DNA of 64,000 nt from Gamsiella multidivaricata (Eukaryota; Mortierellomycota; Mortierellomycetes; Mortierellales; Mortierellaceae): assembly GCF_025024155.1 (NCBI RefSeq), contig NW_026251725.1, positions 433,672 through 497,671 on the forward strand, given 5' to 3'. The notes beneath the pieces were generated by a model. That model did no database searches and had not been told where the DNA came from. It worked only from the letters and a program-made list of their open reading frames with translations. Both the position numbers and the translations under genes were made by a program. This document shows positions 25,438-36,100 of the stretch, one piece after another; position 1 is the stretch's first letter, and every line of letters begins with the position of its first letter.

Positions 25438-28400
25438 GGTGTGAGGTTGTGTGGCTGGCTTGGTAGCCTGGCTGGTTGCTGAGGGAGCGAGAGTGGGGAG
25501 AGTGAGGGCGGGGAGAGTGAGAGTGGGGAGGATCAAGATAAGAGAGAAAGAGAACTGAGGGCACAGAGGTGCAGCGTTGGGAGCTATTTATTTGGCTGCT
25601 TGGGAGAGTGGCAGCTGCGAATAGACTTCAAGGGACACCCTTCACTTTGTCGACCCTGTGCGTGTGTGCGTGGACTGCACCGTAAAAAAAGCCTATGGCC
25701 AAAAAGACTCAAAAAATAAGATCGGGGCCAGATGCTCGGAATATGATTGCTCTGTTTACTGCGATATCGCATGGAGTACTGTGTACATACATCGCCAATA
25801 AGTAAATAAGTAAATAAGTAAATATATCGCACATTCCACTCCTGTCTCGCTCGCAGCTCAGGCTGTCGACAGTGGGCTGCAAAAGTGAGCGGTATCAGAA
25901 AATAAAATAGAATTGGAACCACTGCCCCCCCACTGAGGCATTTATTTTTTATTTATTTTTTTCTGTTCCCCTGGGCCGAGTGGTGATCGAACTACCACCG
26001 AATCAACTCTATCCGCAAGAGAGACCTGTCCGAATCAACAACACTCGGTCTTCTTGACGTCGTGTGCACCCCTCTCGCTCTTTGGCCGACTCACGGACTA
26101 TACGCCATTGGGATGCCACAGCCGACAAGAAAGACGGGCACACTTTGCCGCCCTCATCAGCCATTCAACACCGCTTGATTTCCTTACCTAGGTGGATATA
26201 CACAGCGTGCGACATGTCAGTGGTAGGACAGAGCACAAAGCACAAAGACAGACCCTGTATTCGGGATCCACAGAAAGACAACTGAACGGCACAAAATGGC
26301 TGCCATGGTCACTATGAGTAAATGACCGAAGCGCGGAGAAAGGACGCACGCAACTGCGGCTGCGAGAGCGGTAACGGATTAACGGAGCAACGACAGGCTG
26401 ATGCATATGAGAATGAGGAACGAGCAAAGGCATGTGGCCGCAGGCACATTAAGCTGACTGCGTGCTGTGTGGTATGTCTGGTGTACCTGATTCCCCTCGC
26501 TCCAACCAGGACCCATTGACTGGATAACGGAGATCCAGATGATGGCTTTGATCCATAAAAAAGAGAGACGGGGTCATGAATCCTATCAAATGGCACTCAA
26601 CTCAGGCTGTGAAGGCGGTCAATTCTTTGTGTCTATATAAAAATAAAAAAAAGAACATTGTTGCACGACGACCTGATGCACAAGTCCCAGGTAAAAGGAT
26701 ATCATCTGAAGGGATCCGGAGGGGCCCTAGTTGTTTCTTGAATCAGCATGCTACAAAAGCATATGCCAGTTATACTACGCTCCTGCATGTAGATTAGTCC
26801 CCACCGGAAAGTTCATGTGTTCGTGCACCATCCTTCCCTTCGCTAAAAAAACTCACGTTCATGTCTGTCGTCATGGTCATCATATCTTCATGGCCGTGCT
26901 TTTGTTCTTTTTGCGATAAGCATCATCTCGGTTCTCTCTTTCGCATCCTGTTTCCTCCGGATACAGCCCTGAGTGGGAATCGCCCAAAAAAAAAAAAATA
27001 GCGTGAACGAACCACTAGGTCCACATTCAAGGGCCGCTCTGCGTCTGCGAGGGACGTGTCAAGTCCACATAATTCCATTCTCTGCTGCAAAAAAAAACCT
27101 CCCTCCCCCTCTATCTCCGGCTTGAAATAGACAAGGGTAAAAATAAAGCGGTAATGGCTGTAACATATAACGGGGATGATGACCGCATGCATGTACCGGG
27201 ACTCATGATTTCAAAAAAAAAAAAAAGAAAAAAAAAATGAGCGAGAGATATCTTTGTTGTTGAATAATTAAATTTATCAAGAGCTGATAAATGGAGTGAG
27301 CCGTGCGCGTCCCGCGATTTTATATTGCACATCACATCACTCATCGTGCTCCCTGCTGCTGCATACATCGTTTCTCCTTTCATGTTATCTATTGAGCTAG
27401 GCGCCTTACATATCGTTGAGGATCCTAGTTAATAAAAAAAAATATATATTGAGCTAGGCGCCTTAACAACGAGCTGCCTTGGATTCACTAAATGTGCCTC
27501 CGTCCTGAGACACTCAGCCATGTTCCCATGTTGCTGTGTACAGGAAGCTCCCGATCCTTCCTCCACCAATTGCCTGAGGATATTCCATCGGAATAATGCG
27601 TCCTTTCAAATTATTGGCGCTCAGGAATGACTGTCCGTTTGAAGCTGAGTCTGTGATATGCTTTCTGAAATGCTTGAGGTATCTCGTGTGCAGGTTTGTA
27701 GAGTTTGTGTGGTTTTCTCGGATGAGCAAGACGATCACGCACTTCGTGTAGACGACCGTTCATGCGTTACTTGCCGAATTTCTTGCTAAAACGTATTTCC
27801 AGCGATTCATACTTCGTAAACAATCGTACATGTCGTTCCATTAGCGTTCCGAAGTCTTCAAATGGGATATGGGTGAGGCTATGAAATTGCCCTTCGCACG
27901 CTTGTATCCTGCAGACGATGGTAGGTGGCCTCGAGCGCTTTGATGTTAATGGCTATAGCGCTGCTGGAAGCCCAACAAGCCAGGGATTCAATTGTGTCGA
28001 GTTGAATAAGTCGCGTCTGGCCGGCGTAGTTATTGTCTGCTCCACAAAAAAAAAAAAAGTCAGGGCTACCTCACCATCGCGCCGTTTCTATCTCACGAGA
28101 GGGACGGGTGCTGAATCACTATATTTAATATACGGATACATCAAATCCGCTTTCGGACCACATCGTAACAAAGCCCTGTTGATCTTGACGCGTGGTCTTG
28201 ATGGTGATGTTCAATTCCTCTGCATCTCTTAAAAGTGCACAGTAGCCTTACGCTTTCTGCCGCGTAGTGAACATCGGTCACGCTTCCTTTTCAGGCAATG
28301 TCCACAACAACGCGACGAAGGATAGGCTCAGCCGCAGCGCAGCGCAGTAACATATTCGGGCGGAAACGATTCGGTTTGAAGAATGTGGCCACGTCCTGTT

Positions 28401-28507
28401 CGAGGCGGAGGAACCGCCACACTTGTAATGGACGTATTTTGGGAGGGATAAATAACGCCGTGTTTTTTCTTCATCAAATACCCACATCCAAGAAACTACC
28501 AAAAACA
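25438..28507. other. 3 kb gene-poor region between the P-type ATPase and the ADP/ATP carrier
   Basis: Divergent intergenic stretch with no convincing gene. It holds several poly-A/poly-T runs, an AAGTAAAT tandem repeat near 25796-25824, one short retro-insertion with target-site duplication (27390-27465, listed separately) and a minus-strand open fragment at 27514-27738 that may be a gene relic. The flanks should carry the promoters of both neighbouring genes. Confidence 0.5.
27390..27465 (+). mobile_element. Ultra-short 5'-truncated LINE insertion with 19 bp target-site duplication
   Basis: The 19 bp sequence TATTGAGCTAGGCGCCTTA occurs at 27390-27408 and again at 27447-27465. Between the copies lie about 38 bp (27409-27446) that end GGATCCTAGTTAAT followed by an A-rich tail. 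GGATCCTAGTTAT plus poly-A is also the 3' terminus of the LINE-B copies at 47433-48187 and 59011-59663 in this window. The arrangement is what target-primed reverse transcription produces when it aborts almost at once. Confidence 0.65.
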
Positions 28508-29738
28508 ATGGCTACCCCTGCACCCAAGAAAAAGGGCATAAATGCCTTCATGACCGATTTCCTCCTGGTAACAGGATCGTTTTTTTTTTATTTTATCGCC
28601 ATTCTCTTTACATCTATCCAATACCAATTGCGCCTGTCTGCGTGAGCTGACAGACCGTTTTCTTGGTATAACCGTTTTAGGGAGGAGTGTCTGCCAGCAT
28701 CTCCAAGACCGCCGCCGTAAGTCATCTGCAGCAGCAACGCTTGAAAATGTGCGAAGTAAGCTCGATTTTCATTGAAAAATCGACCCACAATGCGTTTTTT
28801 TAGGCACCCATCGAGCGTGTCAAGCTGCTCCTCCAGAATCAAGATGAGCTGATCAAGGCTGGACGTCTCTCTCACCCATACCGAGGCGTCACTGACTGCT
28901 TCAAGCGCGTCGTCGTCGACGAGGGGTTTGTGTCACTCTGGCGCGGCAACGGCACGAATGTGCTCCGTTACTTCCCTACCCAGGCCTTGAACTTTGCATT
29001 CAAGGACTACTTCAAGGCCATGTTCAACTACCAGAAGGACAAGGACGGCTATGCGAAGTGGCTGGCCGGCAATCTGGCCTCTGGAGCTGCTGCTGGCGCC
29101 TTCTCCCTGACCTTTGTGTATTCGCTTGACTATGCCCGCACGCGTCTCTCCAGCGACGGGAAGGGGAAGAATGGGGGCTCGCGCCAGTACACGGGTCTGA
29201 TGGACGTGTATAAGAAGACCCTTGCCTCGGACGGCATCGCGGGCCTTTACCGTGGATTCTCTTTGTCAATCGTCGGCATTGTCATCTATCGTGGATTGTA
29301 AGCCCTCACCCATAAATGCACACTGAAAAAAAAAGGTGAAATCCAAACCTGAGCACAGGTATCTAATGCTTCGTTCTTCAAATACACAGGTACTTTGGAT
29401 TGTACGACTCGATCAAGCCCTCCATGCCTGGCGCCCTTCAAGGCTCCTTCATTGCCTCGTTCATCCTTGGCTTCGGCGTCACCAACCTGGCCAGCTTGGT
29501 CTCATACCCTTTCGACACTGTTCGCCGCCGCATGATGATGACCTCGGGCGAAGCTGTGAAGTACAAGTCCTCGTTTGATGCTTTCAGACAGATTGTCACC
29601 CAGGAGGGCTACAGATCCCTCTTCAAGGGTGCTGGAGCGAACATTCTCCGCGCGGTCGCTGGAGCTGGCGCCTTGTCTGGCTACGAACAACTCCAGGTCC
29701 TTGTCCTTGGCAAGGCCTATTACGGCGGGTCGTCTTAA
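28508..29738 (+). CDS. AAC: Mitochondrial ADP/ATP carrier (adenine nucleotide translocase)
   Basis: Exchanges ADP for ATP across the inner mitochondrial membrane. Model: exons 28508-28567, 28681-28716, 28804-29297 and 29390-29738; 312 residues, typical length. [20 protein letters not shown] joins [12 protein letters not shown] (a 36 nt exon) and [15 protein letters not shown]: the first mitochondrial-carrier repeat, with PIERVK as its PX[DE]XX[RK] motif. Repeat 2 has [10 protein letters not shown] and repeat 3 has [12 protein letters not shown]; the RRRMMM signature at about residues 242-247 is diagnostic for ADP/ATP carriers. The C-terminus [17 protein letters not shown] is conserved. All three repeats are intact. 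A poly-A signal AATAAA lies at 29910-29915. Confidence 0.96.
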
Positions 29739-29909
29739 GGGACCTTCGCTGCTGTCGATTCCCTATGGACCGTATTCTGCATTCGTCCGGGTTCTGAATA
29801 CTCTCCCACTCGCTCAATCTCACTCTCCACTCATTACGTTCTGCTGCTACGACAGAATAACTCCCCTCTCTTTTATGATACTGTTCTCTGGCCGCCATGA
29901 GAACTATTT

Positions 29910-29915
29910 AATAAA
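29910..29915 (+). promoter_or_regulatory. AATAAA polyadenylation signal
   Basis: Located about 170 bp after the stop codon of the ADP/ATP carrier and before the convergent 3' end of the CSM1-like gene. Confidence 0.5.
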
Positions 29916-30038
29916 TAGCGATCTGAACGCAGGGAAATATCGCTTTTTATTACAAATAGTATGAAGTACAACTGGTATAAAATATATGTTATTTTCCGAA
30001 ATCGAGCATCCCAGGCCAGCCGAGGCGTCGATGATCGC

Positions 30039-31770
30039 CTAAATCTCGTCCTCGTTGTTAAAATTGAGCATTCTCCAGAAGAATTTACTCTCGAATTGCC
30101 GCTCAAACTCAATGTCGTCTGTCAAGTAGTCAGGAAGACTCTTCAGCAGTTTCTCGTCTCGCTTTTCATCGATTGATGGGGAATAGGACACCAAGTTGTT
30201 TTCATAATCATAGGTCAGCGTGAAATGAAGTGCTAAACATGAGCAGATTGAATGGTAGATCTGGTTAGGTTTCAATTGCGATAGTCGAACGCTGTCGAAT
30301 ACTAAACCTTGTATAACAAATGAACGTACTACCGCGAGGTCCCGTTTGTTCACAATCCCAGATAGTCGGCAGCTTGTTTTTGGATGAACCAGGGAAAATG
30401 TCCCGAGGAACAAGCTTGAAACCACTCAAATTCTCATACATCTTGATAGTGCTGACAGTTGCTGCAGTGTTCGGCGTAACATCCGGACTGGCAAGAACTG
30501 ATTGCATCGATGCAGTCTTGGCCCTGACCCGATCCTCTTGTTCGTGCTGTCTGAGCTTTCCCTCACAATCTCGCACTTGACGCTGAAGAGTGCGCACTAT
30601 CGATTTGCCATGTGTACGTAAAAATACTGAAGTTAATTGATGCGCCCTTCAGGCCGAACATCTATAAAGGACTTGTGAAGGTCGTGGCTATGCAGCTATA
30701 CCTTTTGCATTCATGACCTCGCTGTTGTCGCGTAACTTTTCCTGGGTCCTGAGCGCGGCTATTTTTCGAAGCATCAGATGTTATCTTGTGTTAGAGTGTA
30801 GATATTGCTCACAGTTGCTGGCGCAATGGCTCCACTAGATATGTCAACATACACTCCAATTGCAGCTCCATCTGGGCACGATAATTCTCGGCACTGCGGG
30901 TGGCCTCCTCCAACTTTGCGCGGCAGTCCTCCAAGTTTTTCTCTGCTTCAGTCATGCGCAGTTGTTTCAGACGCTTGTACTTGACATTGAGTTCATCGAG
31001 CGCCACTACAAGCTACAGCGTACAGAAAGCGTGCTGTTAGTGCGTGAGTCCGTTGAGGAGATCAGTTTTTCACGAACAATAAATGTAACATACTTGCTCG
31101 GCAGTCATAGATGATGTTGTGCGTGCAGATTCTTTTCCAATGCCTTTGGACTTGGTGCTAGAGACGAATGTCGAATAGGGACTCTCCACGTTCTCCTGAT
31201 TGTCGTGGCTTGCTTTGCTCTTCAGGGCTGACGACTGTCTGCTTAGCGCCGCAGGGGGTGCTGACTTTGGTTGCTTTCGCTGCTGTTGCTGTGATTTGGT
31301 GAGTGCCAACTCTGAAGCTGCGGTGGGGTATTCGGGCGAGATTTTCTTTTTGCTTTTGGCTTGTGGTTGCTTTGTGCTGTAATGCCTAATAAGACTCTCT
31401 TCCTCCTCGTTCGCCGCATCGTCCATATTGGGGAGGTCCATCTTCGCCAGAGTCTTCTTCTGGGGTCTATATGTGTCTGTTCAGCCAAGAAAGAGGACAT
31501 ATCAACATCCAGACTATGCCAATGCATAATGAATATGATCTTCACGCTGCTTCCAGGTACTGTTGTGCATACCCTCTGAATCAGAATCAGAGTTGCCATA
31601 CGATGCCGCCTTGACGCGCTAAGGAAAGAACGAAAAACAAAAACACGGGACTCAGGCTATTGAGATCGGTAGGATGATTCTAATGGATGGAGTCTTATGC
31701 GAATGAACCTCCTGTGTACCTTAACGCTGAGTGCAGGCTTGCCAGCAGGGTTTGCGCGCTTTGGAAGCAT
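30039..31770 (-). CDS. CSM1: Monopolin complex subunit Csm1/Pcs1-like
   Basis: Kinetochore/nucleolar protein that crosslinks kinetochores (Csm1 in S. cerevisiae meiosis I, Pcs1 in fission yeast). Model: complement of exons 30039-30232, 30333-30596, 30702-30758, 30853-31012, 31094-31476, 31573-31618 and 31720-31770; 384 residues. N-terminal half is basic and disordered (MLPKRANPAGKPALSVK, with Lys/Ser/Gln stretches). A long coiled coil follows (VVALDELNVKYKRLKQLR through VRTLQRQVRDCEGKL). The C-terminal globular domain begins IKMYENLSGFKLVPRD and contains WDCEQTGPRALHFTLTYDYE, LVSYSPSIDEKRDEKLLKSL, PDYLTDDIEFERQFESKFFW, matching the Csm1 globular-domain pattern (YENLSG, C-x-Q-TG, LPDYLT-x-I-x-F) as I recall it. 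Seven exons join in frame; the 57 nt and 46 nt exons depend on the chosen GTATGT/GTATGC donors. It converges with the ADP/ATP carrier. Confidence 0.82.
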
Positions 31771-33199
31771 GCGGTGATGTAGGTCCGGTGCTGGTTAGCG
31801 CCGCTGATGGGGATGGTTGGTGGCGATTGATGAGGACGACAGAAAACGACTTGTGCCTAGTGGCCGGACTTTTTTTTTTTTAATTGAATGCCTGCATTCT
31901 GCGTGTTGCAGTCACGCCCCACAGTGAATCGAGACTAACTGCAGGTACCATGGTCCACTTGTGCATGGTACTCATGTCATTTGAACACGTAAAAGCACAC
32001 CCTCCACTTCATGGAGTACTTTCCACCATCGATGGCATGGCAAAGTATGGTAATCCAGGCCCACTTGGTCTGTATAAATTGACTGGTGTAGAGATAATAA
32101 GCGAGACGTTCGCGATTATGCTGAAGAGCTCAAGTTCTCCCGGAGACAAATCTTTGCAGATCTAGTTTAATTATTGTGCCTTTTCATCTTTTGTGGGTGT
32201 GAAAAAAGGATATCAAATAGGGGATAGACATGAAGATGCTTGATGTTGCAGTGCTGCTGTCGCTCCTTTTTCAAGGAACAACACACATCCACTCGCTCCG
32301 TTCTCTATCATCCCTAGGTGTGCCTTAAAAAAGATTTATCCGCCTCAACAATGGACGCGTTTGTTGTTTTGCTCACTAGGCGTACTAGGCAGAGACTATC
32401 GCGGGGGGGAGGGGAGAGAGGGAGGGGAGAGAGGGAGGGAAAGACGAAGGAATCAGCTCCGGGTCACCGAAGATGGGTGCTGCGATGATATAGAGGATAT
32501 AGAGCGGTGGTGATGGGGGTAGTGGTGGTTCGTGTTGGTCAGGTCAGGGTACCTTCCATTTCGTTCTTGCCTCCTCTTCCTTACCTCCTGTGGTCCGAGT
32601 CCGTGGAATTGGCAGGATCCAGAATGGCACCCTCGTTTACAGAAACACTTTCAATTGCACGAAGTCGCCCCATGCAGAACTATATAGACTCCATGTGTGC
32701 CTGACATACACCTTGTCTCTATCCCCACCACTCATATCCGTCCTTCCTTCTCAGTCTCATCAACCATCCTCATTCTCATCCTCATCCTCATCCCTGTCCA
32801 CCATCATATACACACACGCACACACACTCTCTCTGCCTGCCTGCCAATCATATACACCTTTACAATTCCTCTTATCCGCATGTCTTTTCCTCAGCAATAA
32901 TCTTTTCTTTCCTTTCAAGGCATCGTGATCGGTCTTGCTCGGATCCTTGTGTGCATCTCAACCCAGCTTCTTTTTTGCCCGACCCATCGAACATCCTCTC
33001 TCAACCTGTCCTCCTTCGCCCTTAGGATCGTTTTGCACCCAACTTGCCTTGCATTCCAATTCTATCCAGCCTCAACGGACAACTCTGCAGCTCAGCCATC
33101 TATTCCCTCCCCCCTTCAGCACATATACCGTTTTTTTTTTCGTACCTGAATAGACCCCCAAAATCACCTTAATATTGACATTCAACACTCTACAACGGA
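31771..33199. other. Divergent intergenic region (CSM1 / ABCC transporter)
   Basis: About 1.4 kb. Contains a GGGGAGAGAGGGA repeat near 32405-32440 and a pyrimidine-rich 32560-33130 stretch that is probably the promoter and leader of the ABCC gene. No gene supported. Confidence 0.5.
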
Positions 33200-36100
33200 A
33201 TGCCTTTTTCAAAATCCGGACGGAGATCACAAGAAAGGCAGTACGGGCCTCAGGATGAGACATCGTCCTCGTTTTCAGAAGCACCTATTCTCTTGAAAGG
33301 CGGCCACTCCTTCAACCTCATTTCCCAATGGTTTTTTCTCTGGGTGTTTCCTCTCCTCAAACGGTCAAGGTCTGACCCAGATTTCGATCCAGATTCCATT
33401 AAACTGCAGAAGGAAGAGTCGGCCGAGTATGCGGGCGAGAAACTCGGCGAACGGTGGCGTCAGGAGGAAATCGACTACAAGGACAAGTAAGTACACTTTG
33501 TTGTCACCCTTCCTTTGGATTACATTGAGTATTCACCTTCACTAGGCCAGAGCAATTGCGTATAGGGTCGGTCAATTGATGCTTCAGTCTCCAGCTACTA
33601 TGGCATTATCGACTGCCATCCTAATTAGCTCCTTGAACTGATAAGAGGAAGTCTATACAGAGGGTTCAATCAGGATAGTGATATATTTCAATGAGTATGT
33701 CAAGGCAAGGTGTACACATAATGTACAGACAGGTTGCCTCATCTCGTAATAGCATCAGCACATGGTCACAGAACCTAAGAGGGGGCGGATGGACCTGCAG
33801 CACGCAGACAAAGACAGGGAACACAAGCGACAAAGATTCTATTTTTTATTGAGTGGTCGTGCTATCTATATCTCAAATTTGTCCCCTCAATGGCAATCAA
33901 CTGAACCGCTAGGAGAAGACGGGGTGAGGGATCGATAAATGTATCCATCATTGGCTTTTGTGAGTTGTGTGCTAAGGCGATTGAGAGTGAGAGTGCAGAG
34001 TGCAGTGTATCGGGGAGAGGGCTCTGTTTTTATGTATCTGCACCACCGTCTGCATCATCATCATCGCTGTTTGAAGTGAAGATGTCTGTGTCTCATTCCA
34101 GTCAACGGACCTTTTCCTACGTCGCACAACATCTCTATTTTTCATTTTAGGCTGGCTTGTTGCTCCGGTCCGTTTCCATGCTAATGTGCGCATTCTATTC
34201 ACGCTCCCATTTAAAATAGAGCTTCGATCAGCAGAGCCTTGATGGGCGCATTTGGCCGACCCTATCTGATGCTAGCCTTCTACAAGCTCTTTTGGATCAT
34301 CTTCACATATCTGGGCGCCTACTTCTTTGTTAAGCGACTCATCAGCTTCGTGGAATCCGCGCCTGCAAACGAGAGTAACACAAGGTCCCTGACTGAGGGC
34401 TATCTCTATGCCCTCGGGATCTTCCTGACCTGCATCGGCAGCAGTGTGTGTATCCAGCAGGTCATGGCAGAGTGCACGCGTATCGGAGTTCAGGTGAGGA
34501 CGACGAGGGCTTGTGTTTGCAGACACATTTGGAAGTGAGCGCACATTTTGACACAGATATCTTTTAATTTGGTGGTTACGCATAGGTGCGGGCTGGTCTC
34601 ATGGTATTAATCTATCGCAAATCGCTCAAGCTGTCCTCGGCGCACGGCGGCATTAGCAACATCATTAATCTCATCTCCAATGACTGCAACCGTGTCGCCG
34701 AGTCCTTTGTCAACTTTCATTTCCTCTGGAGCTCTGCCTTGGAGATTTTAGGTGAGTCAAAAACGAATGCTCGTTTCTATTGTTGTTCGTATCCATGTCA
34801 GACACTGAGAAGCACGCTAACATCACGTTTTTAAACTAGTCGTGATTGCCTTGGCTTTTGTCGAGCTTCACATTGCCGCTGTTCCGGCCTTGGTTATCCT
34901 CATTTTGCTGTTCCCTGTGCAGTATCTTCTCTCTTTTTACACCGCCCGCATCAATGCCATGGCCACTATTTCGACGACTGCTAGGATCCATATCATGTCC
35001 GAGCTTCTAACAGCCATTAAGCTGATCAAGTTTTATGCATGGGAGTCGTACTTCAGGGATCGAGTGACGCGCGTGCGAGCCAAGGAGATGAGAGAGCTCC
35101 GTCGCGGAATGTACCTGAAAATTACCTCGTTTGCGCTCGTGTTCGCAGCTCCAGTCGTGACAACTTTGGCCTGTATCTGCGTTTATGAGCTCAGCGACAG
35201 CCGAGGCCTTCGGGGCGACATCAAAGCGAGTGTTGTTTTCACAACACTATCCCTTTTCAACACCCTGCGGTACCCATTGATCATGCTCCCTATTGCTGTC
35301 AAGACGACACTGGGCGCATTGCTCAGTTTTGATCGACTTGACGGTTTCTTGCGCCTCCCAGAAGTGGAGCCTCTTCCCGTCCATGGTGAAGCTGACACTG
35401 TGCATTCAGGAAGGAGCGGCTCAGGGTCGTCTCATATCGTGGCGGATGGATTGGTGATGAACGGCTCTACGAGCGGTAGTGGAGATGCCAAAGAGATGGA
35501 GCGTCTGGCGCTTCGCCGCGAGATTTCCCGCCTTCGAATCTATATCAAGGATGCAGATTTCGGCTGGCCAGAATCTCAAGAGTCCAATCCAACATTGAAA
35601 TTCATCAGTATGAGCGTTAAACCTGGGGAGCTGGTAGCAATTGTGGGAGACGTTGGGTCCGGCAGTAAGTTGTACTTTGCGTTTCTGCACAGGTGGCCGG
35701 TACAACAATCAATGGTCACAGCCTCACCATAACCTGTTTGTTTTATTCCGTATATATTTTAGAATCCTCAACGCTGGCGGCTATCATGGGGCAGATTAAG
35801 CTGGTGGCAGGAGACCGTGCAGTTCATGGGACATTAGCCTATGTGCCTCACGATGCGTGGTTGGTGAATGCAAGTCTCAAGGAAAACATTCTGTTCGGCT
35901 CGCCTTTTAACCGCCAAAAGTACAACGACATTCTCCGCGTTTGCGCCCTCAATCGCGACTTGACACTTCTGAGTGCAGGAGACGAGACCGAGATTGGAGA
36001 GCGCGGAATCAACCTGAGCCAGGGACAGCGACAACGCATCAGTTTGGCGCGTGCGGTTTATTCGGATGCAGATATCATGCTGTTGGATGATCCACTCAGC

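Noticed and set aside
33487..34219. Hidden gene or exon in the long first intron of the ABCC gene
   Set aside because: Flanking exons join in frame (YKDK to ASISRAL) as in the family; short frames in the intron show no domain.
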